Assembly (NCBI GenBank): GCA_002345425.1
Contig: DDWA01000049.1
Span: 5,894-33,152 of the forward strand
Direction of reading: 5' to 3'
DNA from: Caryophanales bacterium UBA2298
GTDB taxonomy: Bacteria > Bacillota_I > Bacilli_A > Izemoplasmatales > Hujiaoplasmataceae
DNA length: 27,259 bases
Each line of letters begins with the position of its first letter. The stretch's first letter is position 1. Of this stretch, positions 7,431-14,219 are shown in pieces. Position numbers and translations under genes: made by a program. Under the pieces are notes generated by a model. It ran no database searches. It was not told the DNA's origin and saw nothing but the letters and a program-made list of their open reading frames with translations.

Positions 7431-8456
7431 ATGAACAATAACTATCTAAGCGATATTTTAGGATTCGCAAAAGCGATTTTAAACATTCCTTCTCCTAGTG
7501 GATTCACTGACAACGTCATCGAATACATCACTGAGGAAATCGCTAAATTAGGCTATAAAACACAAAAAACAAAAAAAGGTAATTTACTAGTTGAAGTTAA
7601 AGGTAAATCAGAAAAAGTCCTAGGCTTATCAGGACATGTTGATACTTTAGGAGCGATGGTTAGAAGCATAACTTCTGAAGGTAATCTAAAATTTACCACC
7701 ATCGGCGGACCTATCTGGCCAACGCTTGACGGTGAATATTGCACTATCCACACAAGATCAAATAAAGATTATCAAGGAACATTCCTTTCCAACAGTCCTT
7801 CAACTCATGTTTTTAAAGATGCTTCTTCACTTTCAAGAAGTCCAGATACCATGGTTGTAAGAATTGATGAAGTTGTTAAAACAAAAAAAGATGTTGAAGC
7901 TTTAGGAATCGCTCCCGGAGATTTTATCTTCTTCGATCCTAAAACTACAATTACTGAATCAGGCTACATCAAGAGTCGTTTCTTAGATGATAAAATCAGT
8001 GTTTCTATTCTATACGGTCTTTTAAAGTATTTAAAAACGGAAAACGTTACTCCAGACCCTAATCTAATCTTCGTCATCTCAACTTATGAAGAGGTTGGTC
8101 ATGGAGCTTCTTACATCCCTGAAGTTGATGAACTTATCGCCGTTGATATGGGTTGCATCGGCGAAGACTTAAGTTGCACTGAACAAGACGTCTCCATCTG
8201 TTGCAAAGACTCAAGCGGTCCCTACGATTACAACATTATCTCTAAACTTGTAAAAACAGCTAAAGACAATAAATTATCCTATGTAACTGATATCTACCCG
8301 TTCTACGGTTCTGACGTCTCAGCTGCGCAAAGAGGTGGCAAAGACTTTAAAGGTGCTTTGATTGGTCCAGGAGTACACGCTTCTCACGGAATGGAAAGAA
8401 CTCATAGTGATGCTTTAGAAAACACTTTAAAATTATTGATAAATTATATAAAGTAA
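7431..8456 (+). CDS. M42 family metallo-aminopeptidase (glutamyl/deblocking aminopeptidase type)
   Basis: Cytoplasmic two-metal aminopeptidase of the FrvX/PepA/YsdC group that trims N-terminal residues from short peptides. 341 residues, as usual. Metal and catalytic residues are in place: His69 and Asp71 (GHVDTLG), Asp186/187 (SRFLDDK), the Glu220-Glu221 pair (STYEEVGHG), Asp239 (AVDMG) and the C-terminal His in the HASHGMERTH segment (about 316-325). It is transcribed alone, away from nadD, with its own promoter, and ends at a two-way terminator. Many codons end in C, which might reflect higher expression. Exact specificity cannot be read from the sequence. Confidence 0.93.
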   Translation: MNNNYLSDILGFAKAILNIPSPSGFTDNVIEYITEEIAKLGYKTQKTKKGNLLVEVKGKSEKVLGLSGHVDTLGAMVRSITSEGNLKFTTIGGPIWPTLDGEYCTIHTRSNKDYQGTFLSNSPSTHVFKDASSLSRSPDTMVVRIDEVVKTKKDVEALGIAPGDFIFFDPKTTITESGYIKSRFLDDKISVSILYGLLKYLKTENVTPDPNLIFVISTYEEVGHGASYIPEVDELIAVDMGCIGEDLSCTEQDVSICCKDSSGPYDYNIISKLVKTAKDNKLSYVTDIYPFYGSDVSAAQRGGKDFKGALIGPGVHASHGMERTHSDALENTLKLLINYIK

Positions 8457-8461
8457 AAGAA

Positions 8462-8500
8462 AATTCCAAATCATAAAATGTGATTTGGAATTATTTTTTT
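8462..8500. terminator. Two-way terminator between M42 peptidase and RluA-type genes
   Basis: Perfect 12-bp stem, 8462-8473 with 8481-8492, and a 7-base loop, followed on the plus strand by ATTTTTTT (8493-8500). On the minus strand the stem is followed by TTTCTTTT, so it can also stop the converging rluA-type transcript, whose stop codon begins at the edge of the T run. Confidence 0.9.
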
Positions 8501-9368
8501 ATTTAGCAGTTTTAATAAAATCTAAAAATATCTTTGGTAAATCTAATTTAATATCAACCGTTTCTTCGGTAATTGGATGAACAAAATTAGTCTTATAACA
8601 AAATAGCATCAACGGTACCTTATGTTCAACTTTATTATAGAGTTTGTCGCCCACGATTGGTTTATTAAAAAAGGCTAAATGTACTCTAATTTGATGAGGA
8701 ACTTTACCAATAACTGAAAGATCTAATAAAGAATAGTTTTTAAACTCTTTCTCTACATGATATTTTGTCGTACAGTCTTCGCCGCCTTCTTCAACCACTT
8801 CACGAATGAAAGATTTATCTTTTTTCTTGATTGGTAAAGAAATTTCAAAGTCCTTTGCGTCCAACAACCCTTCAACGATAGCTTTATAAGAAAACTTGAT
8901 TTGATTATCGACTTTTTCACTCAATAAGAACTTAACAAACCTGTGTTTAGCAACCACAACCAACCCTGAAGATTCACGGTCGATGCGATTAACATAATGG
9001 ATTAAGTTATTGACGTTTGTTTTTTGATAATAACCAACGATATAATTAGCTAAAGTATGAAGCGGATGCGATTTTGAAACCGTCATCAACATATTTTCTG
9101 GTTTATTAATTACTAGAAGATAGTCATCTTCATAAACAATTTCTAAATCATACTCTTCTGGTTTTACGTTTTTATTCAATCCTTCTTCTTCTAAAAGAAA
9201 ATGAATTTTATCGCCTTTTCTCACTGTATCTTTGCGAGATTTAATTTCGTTGTTGACAAATATTTTATAATTCTTTTCATCCTTTTGCAAGATACTGGTC
9301 GGAATGTTGTTCTCTGTCATAAAACGTTTAATTGTTTCCGGTTTCTTTACTCGATAAATTAATTCCAT
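8499..9368 (-). CDS. RluA family pseudouridine synthase
   Basis: Converts uridine to pseudouridine in rRNA or tRNA. 289 residues. An S4-like RNA-binding segment is at about 11-60 and the catalytic domain from about 75. The catalytic motif is NRIDRESSG with Asp130; the first position is Asn where most members have His (HRLD). The KVPHQIRVHLAF segment near 230 is typical of the family. ATG at 9368 with AAAGGGTGA upstream. It stands alone between two terminators and has its own near-consensus promoter and a 70-base leader. Which uridine it modifies (RluD-, RluC- or YjbO-like) cannot be decided here. Confidence 0.94.
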   Translation of the reverse strand: MELIYRVKKPETIKRFMTENNIPTSILQKDEKNYKIFVNNEIKSRKDTVRKGDKIHFLLEEEGLNKNVKPEEYDLEIVYEDDYLLVINKPENMLMTVSKSHPLHTLANYIVGYYQKTNVNNLIHYVNRIDRESSGLVVVAKHRFVKFLLSEKVDNQIKFSYKAIVEGLLDAKDFEISLPIKKKDKSFIREVVEEGGEDCTTKYHVEKEFKNYSLLDLSVIGKVPHQIRVHLAFFNKPIVGDKLYNKVEHKVPLMLFCYKTNFVHPITEETVDIKLDLPKIFLDFIKTAK

Positions 9369-9382
9369 ATTGAATCACCCTT

Positions 9383-9412
9383 TATACAAAGTTGTATACC
9401 TTTCTATCAAGG
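9383..9412 (-). promoter_or_regulatory. Palindrome and small hairpin in the leader of the pseudouridine synthase gene
   Basis: The 70-base leader holds a near-perfect 16-base palindrome at 9383-9398 (TATACA and TGTATA arms around four bases) directly beside the AAAGGG ribosome binding site, and a short CCTT/AAGG hairpin at 9399-9412. It could be a translational control structure or a protein operator just downstream of the promoter; no known riboswitch is recognised. Confidence 0.4.
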
Positions 9413-9444
9413 AAAATAAGTCTCTTTTATTTGTCCTAAAGAAG

Positions 9445-9473
9445 ATTATACCACAAAAAAAGACTAATATCAA
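9445..9473 (-). promoter_or_regulatory. Promoter of the RluA-type gene
   Basis: Minus strand: -35 TTGATA (9473-9468) and perfect -10 TATAAT (9450-9445), spacing 17. Transcription should start near 9438. The -35 box lies in and beside the loop of the terminator that ends the upstream M29 operon, so the two signals overlap. Confidence 0.8.
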
Positions 9474-9487
9474 AATTAATCTTTTTT
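9455..9487 (-). terminator. Terminator of the helicase-trmL-DUF402-M29 operon
   Basis: Just after the M29 peptidase stop: a 13-bp A/T-rich stem with one G-T pair (9487-9475 with 9468-9456), a 6-base loop and a run of seven T on the minus strand (9461-9455). Much of the T run pairs in the stem, so its strength is uncertain. Confidence 0.65.
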
Positions 9488-9492
9488 ATTTA

Positions 9493-10602
9493 TCATAAAT
9501 TTTCCGGATTTAAGCCTTTAAGCGACTCTTTTACGAAGATTCCATCTTTTCTAATCAATTCTCCGTCAAAATAGATTTCGCCGCCTCCATATTCTTTCGT
9601 TTGGATTAAAACCAAATCCCAGTGAACTGATGACTTATTGCCATTAGGGCAATGATCATATGAGTTTCCTGGAGTGAAATGGATTGAACCGGCAATCTTT
9701 TCATCAAACAAAGTATTAGTCATCGGATGTTTTATTTTCGGATTAACGCCAATCGCAAATTCGCCGACATAACGAGAACCTTCATCAGTATTAAAAATCT
9801 CCTCTAAAACATCTAAATTATCGTCAGCGCTAGCATCGATAATTTTACCGCCTTTAAATGTTAGTTTAACATTATTGAAAACTCTTCCTCGGTAAGCTGA
9901 TGGGGTATTATAACTAATAGTACCATTAACTGAATCTTTAACAGGTGCAGTAAAGATTTCTCCATCAGGAATATTGTTTTCTCCCGCACATGGAATTACA
10001 TTTAATCCCTTAATTGAAAACTCAAGGTTTGTTCCTGGTCCTACAATTTTTACTCTATCAGTTTTTTCCATTAATTCTTTCAATGGATTAAAAGCTTCTT
10101 CCATCAGTTTATAGTCAACGTTCATCACATCAAACAAATAATCGAAATATTGCTCATAACTCATTTTTGCCTTATGAGCAGCACCTTCTGTCGGATAATT
10201 AAGTAAAACCCATTTCTTACCCAATCTTTTGCTTTGTAAAGGTAAAATATTCTTTCTTTCATTCATTAGCAGTTCACTAGGAACATCAGCGTTTGTATAA
10301 TCAGAATCTAAAGCTCTGATATGAATCATACAATCGATATCTTCCAATTGCACCTCTAACCAACGATATTTTCTCTTTAGCGCTTGATCAGTCTGTGCCA
10401 ACAACATTTCTCTTGTGATATCGTCATCACTCAATTCAACGATTGGGTTACCACCATTAGCTCTTATTTCTTTTAAGAGTTGTAAAATCAATTGTTTAGC
10501 TTTAACCGGCCCATATATCATAACATTCTCACCTTTTTGCATCTTGATGGAATGATGTACTAATGTTTTTGATAAAGCCTCGATTCTTGAGTCTTTAAAC
10601 AT
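9493..10602 (-). CDS. M29 family metallo-aminopeptidase (AmpS/PepS type)
   Basis: A 369-residue exopeptidase of the thermophilic aminopeptidase family (Staphylococcus AmpS, Streptococcus PepS), which removes N-terminal residues using two metal ions. Family features include MFKDSRIEALSKTLV at the start, the FTAPVKDSVNGTI region near 220, GEFAIGVNP near 280, SVHWDLVLI near 330 and a C-terminal GGGEIYFDGELI strand. No signal peptide, so it is cytoplasmic. ATG at 10602, with AAAGGA overlapping the end of the DUF402 gene, six bases away. Last gene of the operon headed by the DEAD-box helicase, followed by a hairpin terminator. Together with the M42 enzyme it gives this cell at least two peptide-trimming enzymes. 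Confidence 0.93.
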   Translation of the reverse strand: MFKDSRIEALSKTLVHHSIKMQKGENVMIYGPVKAKQLILQLLKEIRANGGNPIVELSDDDITREMLLAQTDQALKRKYRWLEVQLEDIDCMIHIRALDSDYTNADVPSELLMNERKNILPLQSKRLGKKWVLLNYPTEGAAHKAKMSYEQYFDYLFDVMNVDYKLMEEAFNPLKELMEKTDRVKIVGPGTNLEFSIKGLNVIPCAGENNIPDGEIFTAPVKDSVNGTISYNTPSAYRGRVFNNVKLTFKGGKIIDASADDNLDVLEEIFNTDEGSRYVGEFAIGVNPKIKHPMTNTLFDEKIAGSIHFTPGNSYDHCPNGNKSSVHWDLVLIQTKEYGGGEIYFDGELIRKDGIFVKESLKGLNPENL

Positions 10603-10608
10603 TGTAAT

Positions 10609-11136
10609 TTATCCTTTCAAACTTAAAAATTTATTATACCAACTTAAAACAAATCCAGCGTCAAACGGCACTAATCTTTTATCAATTCTAGCTCTTAAAT
10701 TAAGCATTTCCTTCGCTAAAATCAATTTGATATCTTCAGGATACTGCATTAACTCCTGATGAACTTTATATTCATAAATATCCAATATTTTATAAGATAA
10801 ATCACTATCGACCTTAAGGTCTAAATCATAATCTATATACTTTAAGGCTTCATCATCAATCAATACTGGCGAACCAACGTTACAATAATAAGTAACTTCA
10901 CCTTTCTTGATAATTGCGATGACATTATACCAATGGTTTTTAAAGAAAAATGAGACTGAAGGTTCTCTCGTATACCAGAACCTTCCCGTTGATTCCACAA
11001 CTTTTGTCCGTTTGTTAGCTACAATGATGAACTCATCATTATCTTCTAAAATTGTCGCATTCTTCCACATTCGATGTAAGGTTTTATCATGTTTATAACT
11101 GTGGATGACAATCTTTTTGCCTGCATTATGATTCAT
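10609..11136 (-). CDS. DUF402 family nucleoside tri/diphosphatase (Ntdp/YgaC-like)
   Basis: A 175-residue member of the DUF402 family. The Staphylococcus member hydrolyses nucleoside tri- and diphosphates. Family signs are the HRMWKNA segment, the WYTREPSVSFFF stretch about residue 55-66, the NVIAIIKK and YYCNVGSPVLIDD stretch with its acidic cluster, and the following YIDYDLDLKV, where metal-binding acids normally lie. I use the ATG at 11136, seven bases after AAAGGGTGA; a GTG nine bases upstream at 11145 overlaps that ribosome site and is unlikely. It is 12 bases from trmL and six from the M29 gene, inside one operon. Its cellular role here is unknown. Confidence 0.88.
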   Translation of the reverse strand: MNHNAGKKIVIHSYKHDKTLHRMWKNATILEDNDEFIIVANKRTKVVESTGRFWYTREPSVSFFFKNHWYNVIAIIKKGEVTYYCNVGSPVLIDDEALKYIDYDLDLKVDSDLSYKILDIYEYKVHQELMQYPEDIKLILAKEMLNLRARIDKRLVPFDAGFVLSWYNKFLSLKG

Positions 11137-11148
11137 ACAACTCACCCT

Positions 11149-11664
11149 TTACTTTTCTAACCAATCTGGTCCCTTTAAACTAATCGGCTCATGCTTATAT
11201 AAGTCATTATAATTTTGTTGACCAAGAACTTCATAAATCATAATTGCTACAGTGTTCGCTAAATTTAAAGAACGAATCTGGTCATTAATCGGTAATCTTA
11301 CACATGTATCTAAATGCTCTTTTAAGATTTCTTTGGGTATTCCTGTGGATTCTCTACCGAAGATTAAATAAATATTTTTTTTCTCATCAGAAAAATCAAA
11401 CTCCCTAGGCGTCTTCTTACCATATCTAGTAAGATAATAAAAATCCCCCTTATTTTTTTCTAAGAATTCTTCATAAGATTCATAGACAAAATAATTGACG
11501 TGTTCAAGGTAATTGACCGCATTTCTTTTTAAATACTTGGGATCTAATTTAAACCCTAAAGGCTTAATCAAATGTAAAATTGTATTGGTTCCAGCGCAAC
11601 TTCTCATAATATTACCGGTATTTTGCGGTATTTCCGGTTGATATAAGACAACATTAATGCTCAT
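11149..11664 (-). CDS. trmL: tRNA (cytidine/uridine-34 2'-O)-methyltransferase TrmL
   Basis: SPOUT-class enzyme that methylates the ribose of the wobble base in certain leucine tRNAs, using S-adenosylmethionine. 171 residues, normal for this minimal SPOUT form. The N-terminal YQPEIPQNTGNIMR is diagnostic. The C-terminal knot has FGRESTGIP (about 98-106) and RLPINDQIRSLNLANTVAI (about 122-140). ATG at 11664, one base after the helicase stop, with only a weak purine-rich site, so it probably relies on translational coupling. With mnmA this is the second wobble-base modifier in the window. Confidence 0.96.
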   Translation of the reverse strand: MSINVVLYQPEIPQNTGNIMRSCAGTNTILHLIKPLGFKLDPKYLKRNAVNYLEHVNYFVYESYEEFLEKNKGDFYYLTRYGKKTPREFDFSDEKKNIYLIFGRESTGIPKEILKEHLDTCVRLPINDQIRSLNLANTVAIMIYEVLGQQNYNDLYKHEPISLKGPDWLEK

Positions 11665-11665
11665 A

Positions 11666-12952
11666 TTATCTTTTCTTTCTCGCTAAAACCTTTTTTTCTT
11701 TATCGACAGCTTGTTTATATTTCTTCTTATATCCCGGTTTTACTTTTTTAGGTTTTTTAACTTTTCTTTTTGCTTCATAATCAAGTTCGTTTTCCGGTCT
11801 TACTCGTTTTTCTCTGGAATTTCTCACTATGGCATCAACGATTTGATTGCTTTTAATCGCTTTGTATTCAGTCTTAATTCCTCTTGATTCTAGTTTATCA
11901 AGATAAGAATTATCGTTGAATTCATAAATAGAAATACATACTCCATCAAAATCTATTCTTCCAGTTCGTCCACTACGGTGGATATAGAATTCAAAATCTC
12001 TTGGTAATTCAAAGTTAATTACGTGAGATACTCCAACAATATCGATACCTCTACTGATAATGTCAGTACCAACGATATATTGAAAATCCAAGTTATTAAT
12101 ACGTTTAATAATTTGTTTTCGCTTACGATAATCAATATCGCCATGAATTAAACAAACATTCTTGCCTTCATTCTTAAGCCATTCATATACTTGATCAGCA
12201 CTTTCCTTGGTATTGCAAAAAACAATAGCTAAATAAGGATTGATACTGGAAACTATTCGTTTTAAATAGATGAAACGATCTTGTTCTTTAGTCTTGATGA
12301 AATAATGTTTAATGTTAAGGTTAGATATTTCTTCCGGATGAACTTCTAAGATAATCGGTTTGTTCATGTGTTTTCTTAAGAAAGGTTTAAGTCGATCAGG
12401 AATAGTCGCAGAAAACACCATGAATTTGGCATTTTGAACTGTCGCTGCTAAATTATCGACTTGTTCTAAAAAATTAGTATCTAAAGTCATATCAGCTTCA
12501 TCAATGATAAAATACTTGGTTTTATAGATTTTTAAAACATTTTCTTTAATAACTAAATCATGTAATCTTCCTGGGGTTCCGATAACGATTGATGGCTGTC
12601 TCGTTTTTAGCCACTCAACTTCTGAATCCTTATCTTCACCGCCAACATAAAGATGACTGATAATTTCTTCTGGAGAATGTTTTATCAGTTCATTGGTGAA
12701 TTTATGAATTTGAATTGCTAGTTCTCTAGTTGGAGCGACAATAACGGCATGAATGCCCTTGTTGTTTAAATCCAAACTGTCTAAAATCGGCAATAAAAAA
12801 GCATGGGTTTTTCCCGAACCCGTCTTAGCTTCAATCACTAAATCATTATCTTTATCAAATAATTCAATAACATGTTCTTGAACTTTAGTTAATTCTTTAA
12901 ACTTAATAGCAGTTAATGCTTCATTTAAATATTCGTGGTTAAATTTTTTCAT
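11666..12952 (-). CDS. DEAD-box RNA helicase, CshB-like
   Basis: ATP-dependent RNA unwinding enzyme for ribosome assembly, mRNA turnover or cold adaptation. 428 residues. Motifs in order: a Q-motif region FKELTKVQ, motif I AKTGSGKT, PTRELA, TPGR, IIDEADMTLD (a DEAD box), FSAT, GTDIISRGIDI and HRSGRTGR. A strongly basic Lys/Arg tail of about 45 residues (the VKKPKKVKPGYKKK segment) should help bind RNA. I start it at the ATG at 12952, which has AGGA upstream; a longer in-frame reading to 13036 would run through the promoter region and is rejected. Head of the operon with trmL, the DUF402 gene and M29. The CshB label is by length and layout only. Confidence 0.95.
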   Translation of the reverse strand: MKKFNHEYLNEALTAIKFKELTKVQEHVIELFDKDNDLVIEAKTGSGKTHAFLLPILDSLDLNNKGIHAVIVAPTRELAIQIHKFTNELIKHSPEEIISHLYVGGEDKDSEVEWLKTRQPSIVIGTPGRLHDLVIKENVLKIYKTKYFIIDEADMTLDTNFLEQVDNLAATVQNAKFMVFSATIPDRLKPFLRKHMNKPIILEVHPEEISNLNIKHYFIKTKEQDRFIYLKRIVSSINPYLAIVFCNTKESADQVYEWLKNEGKNVCLIHGDIDYRKRKQIIKRINNLDFQYIVGTDIISRGIDIVGVSHVINFELPRDFEFYIHRSGRTGRIDFDGVCISIYEFNDNSYLDKLESRGIKTEYKAIKSNQIVDAIVRNSREKRVRPENELDYEAKRKVKKPKKVKPGYKKKYKQAVDKEKKVLARKKR

Positions 12953-12970
12953 AATCAGATTCCTATCTCT

Positions 12971-12999
12971 TTGTAAAATCTCACTAACTATTATATAAT
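12971..12999 (+). promoter_or_regulatory. Promoter of ispH
   Basis: -35 TTGTAA (12971-12976), spacing 17, perfect -10 TATAAT (12994-12999). Expected start near 13006, about 34 bases before the ispH ATG. The -10 box overlaps the opposite promoter's -10 box within a palindrome. Confidence 0.8.
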
Positions 13000-13018
13000 A
13001 TTTAAGGTGATAAGTAAA
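12990..13018 (-). promoter_or_regulatory. Promoter of the helicase operon
   Basis: Minus strand: -35 TTTACT (13018-13013), spacing 17, perfect -10 TATAAT (12995-12990). It overlaps the ispH promoter on the 10-base palindrome ATTATATAAT at 12990-12999, so both polymerases would compete for the same bases. Confidence 0.75.
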
Positions 13019-13039
13019 ACGAAAACGAGGTAACACAAG

Positions 13040-13909
13040 ATGATTGTTAAAAAAATTACTCCCAGAGGTTTTTGTAAAGGCGTTTACAATGCCATTGAAC
13101 TAGTTAAAAAGAGTTTAAATGATCCTACTTTACCAAGACCAATCTACGTCCTTGGTTTCATCGTCCATAATAAACACGTCGTCGATGATTTAACTAATGC
13201 CGGTGCCATAACTCTTGATGATCGTCTAACTTCAAGGTTAGAACTTGTTAAAGACATCAAAAAAGGCACCATCATTTTATCAGCTCACGGAACTGATGAA
13301 GAAGTCAAAAGATTAATCTTAGAAAATAACCTTACTTTAATTGATGCAACCTGCAATGATGTCTATCAAACTCATGATTCAATCAAAGAACACTTAGCAA
13401 AGGGATACAATATCATCTATATCGGTAAAATCAATCATCCTGAAACTAATGCTTCTATCAGTTTAAGCCCCAAAATAACTTTAATTGAAACCTTAGAAGA
13501 TCTTGATAAAGTCATCTTAAAAGAACCGCTCTTCGTTACCAATCAAACGACTTTTAGCATCAATGACATTTTACCGATTCACGAAAAAATTAAATCTTTA
13601 TATCAGAATGTAATTATCTCTGAAGAAATCTGCAATGCCACAAGATTCCGCCAAAATGCGATAATCAAAGGCAATGAAGGCGTAGATTTGTGCTATGTCG
13701 TCGGTGATCCGCGAAGTAATAACTCTAAGAATCTCGTGAAGATTTCCCAAGAATTAACCAAGACAAAGACACTTCTTATTCAAAGTGTTAAAGATATCAA
13801 AATCAAAGATTTAAAAGGCGTTTCTGTAGTTAGCGTCTCTTCAGGAGCTTCTACTCCGAACTATCTTACTGAAGAAGTAATCAAGTTTTTGGAAAACTTC
13901 AAAAATTAA
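13040..13909 (+). CDS. ispH: 4-hydroxy-3-methylbut-2-enyl diphosphate reductase
   Basis: Last enzyme of the MEP isoprenoid route: it reduces HMBPP to IPP and DMAPP on a [4Fe-4S] cluster. 289 residues. The three cluster cysteines are Cys12 (PRGFCKGV), Cys105 (DATCNDV) and Cys198 (EEICNATRFRQ). Substrate-binding His43, His83 (SAHGT) and His133 with the catalytic Glu135 (NHPE), and the NQTTFS segment, are all present. ATG at 13040 with GAGG nine bases upstream. With dxs at 15907-17745 it shows that the cell makes isoprenoids by the MEP route. Its promoter overlaps that of the helicase operon. Confidence 0.98.
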   Translation: MIVKKITPRGFCKGVYNAIELVKKSLNDPTLPRPIYVLGFIVHNKHVVDDLTNAGAITLDDRLTSRLELVKDIKKGTIILSAHGTDEEVKRLILENNLTLIDATCNDVYQTHDSIKEHLAKGYNIIYIGKINHPETNASISLSPKITLIETLEDLDKVILKEPLFVTNQTTFSINDILPIHEKIKSLYQNVIISEEICNATRFRQNAIIKGNEGVDLCYVVGDPRSNNSKNLVKISQELTKTKTLLIQSVKDIKIKDLKGVSVVSVSSGASTPNYLTEEVIKFLENFKN

Positions 13910-13922
13910 CCGTAAATTTTCC

Positions 13923-13951
13923 TTTATTTTTTTCTCGAGATAGTTTATAAT
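13923..13951 (+). promoter_or_regulatory. Promoter of the 60-residue membrane protein gene
   Basis: Perfect -10 TATAAT at 13946-13951 with a poor -35 TTTATT at 13923-13928, spacing 17. It lies between ispH and the small gene, so the small gene need not depend on ispH transcription. The surrounding AGTTTATAATA closely matches the promoter at 26076-26081. Confidence 0.6.
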
Positions 13952-13992
13952 ATTAAAGACACTAAAGACTGATGTTAATGAGGTGAGAACAA

Positions 13993-14175
13993 ATGGCAGA
14001 TTCAAAGAAAAGGAAAAAACAAACACAAGCTGAAAAAGAAATCAGAACTTATAACCCTACTAAAAGTAAATTCGGAAGAATTATTTTATTAATTCTAGCG
14101 ATTGGGATGTTTTTAGGACTTTTGATTGCGGCTGTTATTGGCGCTATCGAAGTGCTTAGCGGTTTCATAGCTTAA
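13993..14175 (+). CDS. Small single-pass membrane protein (DUF4044-like)
   Basis: 60 residues: a very basic N-terminal part (ADSKKRKKQ and on, to about residue 28) followed by one long hydrophobic span (about 29-57), so a small inner-membrane protein with its N-terminus in the cytoplasm. The SKFGRIILLILAIGMFLG layout recalls the short DUF4044 proteins of Bacilli, but the likeness is loose. It looks real: AGGTGAG site with good spacing before the ATG, its own -10 box upstream and a strong terminator behind it. Function unknown. Confidence 0.8.
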   Translation: MADSKKRKKQTQAEKEIRTYNPTKSKFGRIILLILAIGMFLGLLIAAVIGAIEVLSGFIA

Positions 14176-14192
14176 CTCTTTACAAAAAAAAT

Positions 14193-14219
14193 AATACTGC
14201 CATTTGGCAGTATTTTTTT
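14193..14219. terminator. Two-way terminator between the small membrane protein gene and recN
   Basis: AATACTGCC (14193-14201) pairs with GGCAGTATT (14206-14214) around an ATTT loop, with T through 14219 on the plus strand and eight A before the stem (14184-14191) serving the minus strand. The recN stop codon sits in the T run. Confidence 0.93.

Noticed and set aside
11137..11145. GTG start for the DUF402 gene
   Set aside because: The GTG is part of the AAAGGGTGA ribosome site that serves the ATG at 11136.
12953..13036. 28-residue N-terminal extension of the DEAD-box helicase
   Set aside because: It would read through the paired promoters and is not needed by the helicase fold; the ATG at 12952 has its own ribosome site.
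13910..13945. Terminator directly behind ispH
   Set aside because: Only a weak A/T stem can be drawn and its T run is not next to it; read-through into the small membrane protein gene is likely.
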